Shown: in pieces, positions 1 to 6,392 of the stretch | Layout of the letters: each line of letters begins with the position of its first letter | How positions within the stretch are numbered: the first letter of the stretch is position 1 | Translations under genes and position numbers: made by a program | From: JACVCJ01 sp052437175 | GTDB lineage: Bacteria; Bacteroidota; Bacteroidia; CAIKAF01 | Direction: 5' to 3' | DNA length: 64,000 bases | Assembly: GCA_052437175.1 (NCBI GenBank) | Contig: JBQVOK010000007.1 | Location: 1-64,000 of the forward strand | Notes under the pieces: model-generated | Seen by the model: the letters and a program-made list of their open reading frames with translations, nothing else | The model's database searches: none | What the model was told of the DNA's origin: nothing

Positions 1-911
1 TATTTCTCCGGGAAGGCTACGGGGATAATATTGCCTTTTACCAGTTCAAACTGCGACTGCGGATGTTCGGTAAGCTTGTAGTAAAACCCGGGAGCTTGTT
101 GTGTCTGTTGTTGCGGAAAACAATAACAGAACTCCCACACCTCACTGTATCCTAAAGAGATACTACCTGCATTTGCTTCCACCTGCCAGGCATAGCGTTT
201 GCCTTCTTCCAGCGGCTGGGCTGTGTTGGGGTATATCTGCAAAGGCATGGGGATGTTCGTTTCTGTATACTTAGGCTGGTTGGCCGTAATGGCCTGCTGT
301 TTACTCTGCCCGTTGAAGATCTCGGTTACGCGTAATTTGTACGTTACACTTCCCGAAAGATAGGTGCTGAAGGCCGGCGTCCAGGTAAGTACCGGTGTCG
401 GGTTCTGGATACTGTCGCCATCGGCGGGAGAAAGCAGCATGGGCGGCCACATGGCGTCTACCACAACCTGACTGCTGTAATCGGCCAACTCCGTGAATTC
501 ACCATCCGAAGGTCTGCCGTAGAGCGTGAACTGCACATTGTAAATCCCCGGGGGAAAGAGTCCGCCCGAACTGATCACCTGTTGCAGTACACCGGCATAG
601 TAATAATTAATGGTAAAGGGCTGCACCGTGTACAGGTTGCCTATATTAATTACGGTTACGGTCTGACTCAGGTCCAGGTTAGCGCTGTTCGTTTTGGATA
701 ACAGCTGGCTCTGGCCATCGTAGATACGTAACGCGATATAAAATTTGGAGTAGTTGTCCTGTGTATTGCTGCGCGTAACCGTAAGGTTCCACAGGTCGTC
801 ATGGGTGAATGGAGACGGCGGCGATACGGCCGTCAGAAGGTATTGCGCATAGGCACCCGGCAGGCACAGCAGCCCGAGTACTATACTTAAAACGCCGGCT
901 AGTTTTTTCAT
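1..911 (-). CDS. Secreted FN3-like protein of RHS cassette, partial (C-terminus off the left edge)
   Basis: This is the first gene of a third RHS cassette, cut by the window edge. The start codon at 909-911 opens MKKLAGVLSIVLGLL, a Sec signal peptide ending near AYAQ. About 303 residues are visible. They align almost base for base with the complete 382-aa copy at 31896-33044 and less closely with the copy at 49765-50913. The middle carries a fibronectin-type-III-like stretch (MLLSPADGDSIQTP, then TWTPAF, then GKRYAWQVEA), which suggests an extracellular beta-sandwich. No catalytic motif is seen. By analogy with the two complete cassettes, an SpvB-like gene and an RHS gene should follow to the left of the window. 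Near identity to copy 2 implies recent duplication or gene conversion. The role is unknown; a secreted accessory or adaptor for the RHS proteins is an inference. Confidence 0.85.
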   Translation of the reverse strand, partial: MKKLAGVLSIVLGLLCLPGAYAQYLLTAVSPPSPFTHDDLWNLTVTRSNTQDNYSKFYIALRIYDGQSQLLSKTNSANLDLSQTVTVINIGNLYTVQPFTINYYYAGVLQQVISSGGLFPPGIYNVQFTLYGRPSDGEFTELADYSSQVVVDAMWPPMLLSPADGDSIQNPTPVLTWTPAFSTYLSGSVTYKLRVTEIFNGQSKQQAITANQPKYTETNIPMPLQIYPNTAQPLEEGKRYAWQVEANAGSISLGYSEVWEFCYCFPQQQTQQAPGFYYKLTEHPQSQFELVKGNIIPVAFPEK

Positions 912-1247
912 AGGTTCAGTTTCAGCGGTTTATGTAAAATAAAAGCGCAGCACTGTAAACAGTAAAACAACCGCAGGGAAAGGGCAGAACAGACCCGGTA
1001 AGTAAGGTCTGTTTAGTGTAAACGGGTGTTCATCATCTACAGGGCGTGCAGAAAATTTGCATCTGCAATTTGAGAAAGAAGATTGACAACGACAAGAACT
1101 TTTATATTGACATCCCTGTCACAAAACAAATCAACGATCTGACATAAAGATTATTACACTACATTTCCCGATAACTAAAAATCTATTTTTAATTTAACGG
1201 GACAGAGAATCCGCTCCACAGAGCGGCCAATATCTGCTCCCCGGACC
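912..1247. other. Intergenic region between cassette copy 1 and the FMN reductase gene
   Basis: No gene is supported in these 336 bases. The region is AT-rich between about 1080 and 1200. It must hold the promoter for the minus-strand cassette at 911. An 8-bp inverted repeat (988-995 with 1006-1013) lies about 80 nt upstream of that start. A second short hairpin with arms CCGCTC and GAGCGG (1211-1226) sits just past the stop of the FMN reductase gene and may be a weak terminator, but a clear U tract is missing. Similarity to the cassette 2 upstream region stops about 9 bases before the start codon, so regulation of the copies may differ. Confidence 0.5.
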
Positions 1248-1817
1248 TTATTCTTTGCTGCGCAATGGTTGCAGTACCCCGCTCCACTTAGCCAGTTCCC
1301 GCAGCATGGCGGCAGCGGCTTTTCCGGCGGTCTCATTGGGCACAAAACCTTTTTCCGCGCTGATGAACTGGGTAAACATGGGCAGGTTCACCGCTTCGGG
1401 CAATACCACCACCCGCAGGCCCGAAAGTACGATCTTGAGTCCGTTCGCGGCCCGGGTGCCGGCTGAAACCCCGCCATAGCTCAGTATCCCGGCGGGTTTA
1501 TTGCCCCATTCCTTCACCAGGTAATCGATAGCATTTTTAAGCGGCGCCGGGTAGGCGTGGTTGTATTCGGCCGTTACGAAAATAAATGCATCGGCTTCGG
1601 CGATCTTTGCACTCCAGTTCCTGGTATACCCGAACTGGTATTTCTGCAGGCTCGGGTGTTCAGGTTCATTCATCATGGGCAGGTTTATCTCGCCCAGGTC
1701 CAGCAGTTCTACGTCAAACTGCCCGGTCTTTTCGGCTTCGGCGGCGATCCATTTCGCCATCAGGGGGCCTTTGCGGCCGATACGCACGGTAGAACTGATC
1801 ACTTTTAGTTTATACAT
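1248..1817 (-). CDS. NAD(P)H-dependent FMN reductase (flavodoxin-like fold)
   Basis: The 189-aa product is a flavodoxin-fold NAD(P)H:FMN/quinone oxidoreductase of the NADPH_FMN_red family. It opens with a short strand (KLKVISSTVRIGRKG), where the loop would hold the FMN phosphate. The family's central signature appears as TAEYNHAYPAPLKNAIDY, followed by GNKPAGILSYGGVSAGTRA. Length is usual for the family. An upstream in-frame ATG would add 18 residues, but the conserved first beta strand begins right after the codon at 1815-1817, so that start is preferred. The likely role is cytosolic reduction of flavin, quinones or xenobiotics. It is divergent from the SDR gene at 1967, and the ~150-bp spacer should contain both promoters. 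The exact substrate cannot be told from sequence. Confidence 0.85.
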   Translation of the reverse strand: MYKLKVISSTVRIGRKGPLMAKWIAAEAEKTGQFDVELLDLGEINLPMMNEPEHPSLQKYQFGYTRNWSAKIAEADAFIFVTAEYNHAYPAPLKNAIDYLVKEWGNKPAGILSYGGVSAGTRAANGLKIVLSGLRVVVLPEAVNLPMFTQFISAEKGFVPNETAGKAAAAMLRELAKWSGVLQPLRSKE

Positions 1818-1897
1818 ATACTTTTCGTTTACGAATCCTGTTCCAAGTAACTTAATTTCGCCGATATACACAACTTCAAAAACCGTACCCGGCGGAA

Positions 1898-1906
1898 TAG
1901 TTTTTG
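1898..1906 (+). promoter_or_regulatory. Candidate Bacteroidota -7 element upstream of the SDR gene
   Basis: TAGTTTTTG resembles the Bacteroidota -7 consensus TAnnTTTG with one extra T, and lies about 60 nt before the SDR start codon. No convincing -33 TTG partner was found at the usual distance, so this is tentative. Confidence 0.3.
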
Positions 1907-1966
1907 TACCTATTTCGGTAACCCGCTGTCAGGTTCACAATTATTCACCTTTAAAACGATCTGATC

Positions 1967-2830
1967 ATGCAAAAGTCATCTCCCAGCAAAAAGCTGCGCC
2001 CCGCCCAGGAACAACCACGGCCGGGCAGTGAAGAAAAAATGATGCCGCAGCCGGTGTACGACAATACAGAACCGGGAAGCGGTAAACTCAACGGAAAAAC
2101 AGCCCTGATCACCGGCGGCGACAGCGGCATAGGCCGGGCCGTAGCCGTACTTTTTGCCAAAGAAGGCGCCGACGTGGCCATCAGCTACCTGAGCGAACAG
2201 CAGGATGCCGAAATAACCCGCGATGCCGTAGAAGAATATGGCCGCCGCTGCCTGCTGCTGCCCGGGAATATTGCCGACCCCCGGTACTGCCGCAGTATCG
2301 TGGAAAAAACGGTAAAGGAATACGGCCGGCTCGATATCCTGGTGAACAACGCCGGCATGCACTATGAACGCGACCGGCTGGAAGACATCAGCGACGAACA
2401 GATGATCGAAACCTTTGAAGTAAATATCTACTCTATGTTCCGCGTTACCCGCGCCGCCCTGGAACATATACAGAAAGGCGGCAGCATTGTAAATACCACT
2501 TCGGTTACCGCTTACCGCGGCAGCGGCGGACTTATCGATTATTCGGCCACCAAGGGCGCCATTGTTTCCTTTACCCGCAGTCTATCCGCCAACCTGGCCC
2601 CCAGGGGCATACGCGTAAATGCCGTAGCTCCCGGGCCCATCTGGACGCCCCTGATCCCGGCCAGTTTCGACGAGAAAAAAATAACCACACACGGCAGCGA
2701 TACCCCGCTGAAGCGCGCCGGGGAACCCGTGGAAGTAGCGCCCTGCTACCTGTTCCTGGCCTCGGACGATGCTTCTTACATGAGCGGCCAGGTGCTGCAT
2801 CCCAACGGTGGTGAAATTGTAAACGGATAA
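1967..2830 (+). CDS. SDR-family oxidoreductase, general-stress (GSP39/YdaD-like) type
   Basis: This is a 287-aa short-chain dehydrogenase/reductase. The N-terminal ~40 residues are a polar extension (PSSKKLRPAQEQPRPG) typical of the larger SDRs annotated as general stress protein 39 or glucose/ribitol dehydrogenase. The cofactor-binding motif TGGDSGIGRAVA follows at about residue 49. NNAG is near residue 128 and the catalytic YSATK near 190, with the upstream catalytic Ser in NTTSVTAYRG. The C-terminus ends in the family-typical SGQVLHPNGGEIVNG. It is a cytosolic NAD(P)-dependent oxidoreductase with unknown substrate. In Bacillus and many soil bacteria this subgroup belongs to the general stress regulon, which fits the neighbouring catalase, NHEJ and DUF4142 genes. 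A hairpin terminator follows immediately. Confidence 0.9.
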   Translation: MQKSSPSKKLRPAQEQPRPGSEEKMMPQPVYDNTEPGSGKLNGKTALITGGDSGIGRAVAVLFAKEGADVAISYLSEQQDAEITRDAVEEYGRRCLLLPGNIADPRYCRSIVEKTVKEYGRLDILVNNAGMHYERDRLEDISDEQMIETFEVNIYSMFRVTRAALEHIQKGGSIVNTTSVTAYRGSGGLIDYSATKGAIVSFTRSLSANLAPRGIRVNAVAPGPIWTPLIPASFDEKKITTHGSDTPLKRAGEPVEVAPCYLFLASDDASYMSGQVLHPNGGEIVNG

Positions 2831-2834
2831 AAAA

Positions 2835-2856
2835 AGAGCAGCGTTACGGCTGCTCT
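2835..2856. terminator. Bidirectional intrinsic terminator overlapping the stop of the 106-aa gene
   Basis: An 8-bp perfect stem (AGAGCAGC at 2835-2842 with GCTGCTCT at 2849-2856) encloses a 6-nt loop. On the minus strand it is followed by a run of seven T. The stop codon of the minus-strand small gene (2844-2846) lies inside the loop, so the hairpin forms from the last codons of that gene. On the plus strand it lies 4 nt after the SDR stop. Confidence 0.75.
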
Positions 2857-3164
2857 CTGTTACTGTTTTTGCGGGCTTCGCCCGGGGTTTTACGCTTTCC
2901 TTTTTTCTTGTCGCTGTCGTCCACCCGGTACGGCGAAACCCGGTTCGGCTGCCCGATCATTGCCGGCGATTCCGTTTCCCAGCGAACTTCCGCATCCTTC
3001 AGCGTTTCTTTGGGACTGGTTCCCGGGGCAAGAGGCGTTACCCGGCGGCTACGCTCGTTCTTCTGCCCCATGTCCGGGGTCTTTTTGCTCTTGTTGGGCA
3101 ATACTTCCACAAGTTTTGCCTCTTTTCTTTTCTTCTCGTTGTCTTTGTTCCCTCTCGTTTCCAT
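2844..3164 (-). CDS. Small highly charged protein, paralogue of the 78-aa protein at 15103
   Basis: This 106-aa protein is very rich in Lys, Arg, Glu, Pro and Ser and probably disordered; it matches no family I recognise. Its core carries NERSRRVTPLAPGTSP, then ETLKDAEVRWETESPA, then GQPNR. The protein at 15103-15339 has the same ordered motif (NERSRRIVPPDPH, DTLKDAEQRWDTESPA, GQPNR). The two genes lie near the two ends of the stress-gene block, each closed by a terminator, which argues that both are real. Both ends of the protein are Lys/Arg-rich, so nucleic-acid or polyanion binding is possible but not shown. No signal peptide or membrane segment is present. Confidence 0.7.
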   Translation of the reverse strand: METRGNKDNEKKRKEAKLVEVLPNKSKKTPDMGQKNERSRRVTPLAPGTSPKETLKDAEVRWETESPAMIGQPNRVSPYRVDDSDKKKGKRKTPGEARKNSNREQP

Positions 3165-3372
3165 AATTCCTGAATTTTTATAGTTCGTTCTATACGTATA
3201 TTGTTCAAATTAAGGGCCAGAACCTGCTTTTCTTTTTCTTTTTTCCGACCCGCCTGCGCATAATACGGGAACCATTTTTGTTCTGTAACAGGATAAAGGA
3301 TCGTACTATGGAAGATCAAACACGCAAAACAGGAAAAACAGCAGAATGTATCACAAAAAGCAGGAGACGGTC

Positions 3373-4017
3373 ATGAAAAATAACATTTTACCCAAGCAGC
3401 ACAAAGGTGCACAAACGGGCGCAGAAGCCCACAGGGAAGCCGGATCCACGGAAGAGGCCCGCCATATTTTTACGGAAGCCCGGCGCCGTATGCTCGACAT
3501 CAGCAACTGGCACCGCTACGGCATGCCGGGCAGCGTTTTTACACTCACCGACAACAACGGAAGGCCCGTACGGCGGCATGCACAGCTGTACGATCATATC
3601 CGCATAGACCTGCCGGGGCCGGGGCCTGTATCCGGCGACGGCTACGACTGGGTGTACATTGAAGCGGTAAAGGCCGAGAACGATCCGGAACGCGATAACG
3701 ATTTCTTTGCCTTCCGCGTGCGGCCCGTACCCAATCCGGCCGGCAAAAAAGACGGGGAAGACAGCGATACTTCGCATTTTTACACGGACGACACTACCAG
3801 TACCTTTATCCTGGAACGCAGCGGACAACGCATAACCGCCGCCGAAAAGGGACGCAACGAGGTGCCCAATACCGGGGCTTCGGAAACGGCAGATAAAATA
3901 CGTAATACGCTGGTTGCGGCCGGTGCAGCCATGGGTTTTGCCTCCATACAATGGAGATCGCTTATGGAAGGCTGGCTGGATATCGATACGGACGCCGAAA
4001 ATCATGTTGAAACATGA
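3373..4017 (+). CDS. Uncharacterised protein, first gene of a two-gene unit
   Basis: The product is 214 aa from the chosen ATG, which follows AGGAG by 8 nt; an in-frame ATG nine codons earlier (3346) lacks that signal. I do not recognise the family. The N-terminal ~40 residues are polar and low in complexity. The middle (residues ~45-150) looks like a compact mixed alpha/beta domain: SWHRYGMPGSVFTLTD, then HAQLYDHIRIDLPGPG, then YDWVYIEAV and FFAFRVRPVPNP. The C-terminal part holds the helical stretch ADKIRNTLVAAGAAMGF and ends WRSLMEGWLDID. No signal peptide is seen. The stop overlaps the start of the next gene (ATGA), so the two are translationally coupled and probably act together. Confidence 0.65.
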   Translation: MKNNILPKQHKGAQTGAEAHREAGSTEEARHIFTEARRRMLDISNWHRYGMPGSVFTLTDNNGRPVRRHAQLYDHIRIDLPGPGPVSGDGYDWVYIEAVKAENDPERDNDFFAFRVRPVPNPAGKKDGEDSDTSHFYTDDTTSTFILERSGQRITAAEKGRNEVPNTGASETADKIRNTLVAAGAAMGFASIQWRSLMEGWLDIDTDAENHVET

Positions 4018-4481
4018 AAGCGCTGAAAATACTGCTCTGGGGCCAGGGGACCTATTACCTGCTGAGCGGGTTATGGCCCCTGGCCGATATAGAGAGTTTT
4101 ATGGAAATTACCGGTCCCAAAACCGATGTATGGCTGGTAAAGACGGTGGGCCTGGTACTGCTACCCGTTTCTGCCTCGTTGCTTTCGTATATTTATGATA
4201 ACAGCGGCAAGGCCAGGTTCCCGGCCCTGGTACTCGGTGCTGGGTCCGCCGCGGCTTTCGCCTGTGCAGATTTTTACTATTCGGGCAGGGGCATCATATC
4301 GGAGGTATATGCAGCCGACGGACTGGTACAAATGGTATTCCTGCTGCTATGGGCCATTATTGCCCTGCGCATGCTCAGGCGCCGCCCGCGGCGGGTAAGG
4401 TCAAGGAATTCCCGCTGGTATCGTCCTTTCCATTCACATCCACACGGCGGCGGGGAAGCGCCATGGGGTAATGTTCATTAA
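4014..4481 (+). CDS. Small four-helix membrane protein
   Basis: This 155-aa protein has about four predicted transmembrane helices: ILLWGQGTYYLLSGLWPL, VGLVLLPVSASLLSYIY, FPALVLGAGSAAAFACADFYY and LVQMVFLLLWAIIALRML. The layout resembles small DoxX-like or DUF4345-like membrane proteins, but I cannot place it with confidence. It starts inside the stop of the previous gene (4-nt overlap). From about residue 121 the sequence becomes Arg/His/Gly-rich and no longer looks like a folded domain. That part is encoded opposite the last 36 codons of mscS, a 107-nt convergent overlap, and may be a recent extension after loss of an earlier stop. Confidence 0.65.
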   Translation: MKALKILLWGQGTYYLLSGLWPLADIESFMEITGPKTDVWLVKTVGLVLLPVSASLLSYIYDNSGKARFPALVLGAGSAAAFACADFYYSGRGIISEVYAADGLVQMVFLLLWAIIALRMLRRRPRRVRSRNSRWYRPFHSHPHGGGEAPWGNVH

Positions 4482-5508
4482 TATACGTAATTAACTGTTC
4501 GCGGGCCTGACTTTCCAGGCTACCGGCATCGTCGGAATTACGGGCGCTCATCGACGCGCGTATCTCGATCGTATAGGCATCGGCACCGGTCACCACCAGG
4601 CTCCATTTGCGTTCGTCCCAGAGTTCATTAGCCGCCAGCCACTCTTTAAATGCCTGCCGCAGCTCGGCCACCGGCAGCGAATAATCGGCATAGATCTTTA
4701 CTTTACCGATGATCTCCGGGGACACCAGGGTCCAGTTCTCGAAGGTATCTTCCAGGAAATAATTGATGGGCACCACCAGGCGCCGTCCGTCCCAGACCTT
4801 TACCACCACAAAGGTGAGCGTAATATCGGCTATGGTTCCCGACTGTCCGTCTACCACCACCATGTCGCCGATACGCACCGACTGCGAAAGGGCGATCTGT
4901 ACGCCGGCAAAAATGGTACCCAGGCTTTTCTGCGCGGCAAAACCCAGTATGAGGCCCAGCAGCCCGGCCGAGGCCAGCAGCTTATCGCCCACGTCGCGCA
5001 CGGCCTCAAAGGTTGTAAGCACGGCAATGGTAACGCCAAACATGATCACGATGTTCATCATACGCTGCAGCAGCTGGTACTTGGTTACCACTTTGCGATA
5101 GGTAAAATCAGAAGGATTGGTGGCATGTACCTTGGAGCGGTGAATGATGTATACTTTAGCAAAATCGACCACACCCCACAAAAAGAAACCTATAGAAATA
5201 ATTACCCAGATATGCAGCCCGTGCAGTATGGTCGCATACAGCTCGGGACCGATCACAGCGCGCATCAGCGGAAAGCCCGACATTACAGCCACACTTACGA
5301 TCAGCAGCAGTCCGGGCAGGTAAATACTCTGGCGAAGGGCCGCCCCGAAGAAGTATTCTTTTTTCTTCATCCATCGGCGCAGTATAAAGAAAAACAGCAG
5401 GTATAGGATGAGTCCCCCGAACAGGATCCCCGCCATACCGCTGAGCCTTTCCATCAGTTTTGCCCCGGAATCGGGCGCTGCCGCTGCAAACATCACGATC
5501 TGTTCCAT
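4375..5508 (-). CDS. MscS-family mechanosensitive ion channel
   Basis: This 377-aa inner-membrane channel has an N-terminal set of transmembrane helices (for example ILFGGLILYLLFFFIL and LLLIVSVAVMSGFPL). The pore helix and beta domain typical of MscS follow: LLASAGLLGLILGFAAQKSL at about residues 177-197, then VRIGDMVVVDGQSGTIADI, VVPINYFLEDTFENWT, and a C-terminal alpha/beta domain. Such channels release osmolytes during hypo-osmotic shock. It begins 5 nt after the cyanophycinase stop, so it is the third gene of the cphA-cphB-mscS operon. That placement suggests a link to turgor changes when the polymer is mobilised, or exit of small solutes; this link is inference. The last 36 codons overlap the convergent gene at 4014. 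Confidence 0.9.
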   Translation of the reverse strand: MEQIVMFAAAAPDSGAKLMERLSGMAGILFGGLILYLLFFFILRRWMKKKEYFFGAALRQSIYLPGLLLIVSVAVMSGFPLMRAVIGPELYATILHGLHIWVIISIGFFLWGVVDFAKVYIIHRSKVHATNPSDFTYRKVVTKYQLLQRMMNIVIMFGVTIAVLTTFEAVRDVGDKLLASAGLLGLILGFAAQKSLGTIFAGVQIALSQSVRIGDMVVVDGQSGTIADITLTFVVVKVWDGRRLVVPINYFLEDTFENWTLVSPEIIGKVKIYADYSLPVAELRQAFKEWLAANELWDERKWSLVVTGADAYTIEIRASMSARNSDDAGSLESQAREQLITYINEHYPMALPRRRVDVNGKDDTSGNSLTLPAAGGA

Positions 5509-5513
5509 ATTCC

Positions 5514-6392
5514 TTATTTTTTTTGTGCTCTTACATCATCTTCGTCTGGTATAAATTCCCGTTTACTGAATACAAAGGCATCGCCGTTCTTTAAAATGTG
5601 CACCGTCAGGTTTTCTACGCTGAGGGGCTCATTTTCGGATGCAAAGGGCATATTGGTATGCCGGATGCGCGAGGCATCGATAATGATGACCATGCCCGAT
5701 CCCAGGCAGCGTGCACTATCTCCCTGGCTGATGAGCAGGGCCGCGTCCTCGCCCAGCCCTACGCCTATGTGGTGCGGGTTCATCATTACGGCCTGTACCA
5801 GGCGGCCGAAACGTCCGCGTTCCACAAAATGCGTATCGATGATGCAATGCCGTACAAAACCGAGGCCCGAGGACACTTTAACATTGCCTTTGCGCATGGG
5901 CACATTGCCGTCTCCCTGGTAGATCATCAGTGCCGAAGCCGCCATAGCCCCGGCGCTGGTCCCGGCCAGCAGGAAACCGGCATCTTCGCGGTAGCGGTGG
6001 TGTATTTCCTCCATCACGGGTGTGCCGCCCAGTATGGCCGCAAGGCGAAACTGATCGCCCCCGCTCAGGAATACCGCATGAGTTTTCCGTATGCGTTCGA
6101 TCAGTTCTTTATCGGCCGCCGTTTTTTTATCCTCGATGCGCATATGACCTATTTCTGCAAAACCGAGTTTCTGGAACACCGAACGGTACTTACGCATCAT
6201 TTCCACCGGTATTCCCGATGCCGAGGTGATCACTTCTACCGATGCTTTTTTACGCCTGCTCTCGGGCAGCAGCTTCAACAGTATTTCATAGTGTTCAAAA
6301 TTCCGGCCGGGATTATCCGTATCATCGCCCTTGTCTTCGGCTCCGCCGATGATGAGCAGACGACCTTTCGGTGTATCGTCCCTGTGGTTCAT
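5514..6392 (-). CDS. cphB: Cyanophycinase (peptidase S51)
   Basis: This 292-aa serine peptidase hydrolyses cyanophycin (multi-L-arginyl-poly-L-aspartate) to beta-Asp-Arg dipeptides. It shows the family pattern: GGAEDKGDD near the N-terminus, HAVFLSGGDQFRLA at about residue 108, and the nucleophile motif LAGTSAGAMAAS with catalytic Ser near residue 146. GVGLGEDAALL follows in the C-terminal half. No clear Sec signal is present, so it is the intracellular type. It overlaps the cphA stop by 4 nt (ATGA), so synthesis and degradation enzymes are translationally coupled. Length is normal for CphB. Confidence 0.93.
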   Translation of the reverse strand: MNHRDDTPKGRLLIIGGAEDKGDDTDNPGRNFEHYEILLKLLPESRRKKASVEVITSASGIPVEMMRKYRSVFQKLGFAEIGHMRIEDKKTAADKELIERIRKTHAVFLSGGDQFRLAAILGGTPVMEEIHHRYREDAGFLLAGTSAGAMAASALMIYQGDGNVPMRKGNVKVSSGLGFVRHCIIDTHFVERGRFGRLVQAVMMNPHHIGVGLGEDAALLISQGDSARCLGSGMVIIIDASRIRHTNMPFASENEPLSVENLTVHILKNGDAFVFSKREFIPDEDDVRAQKK

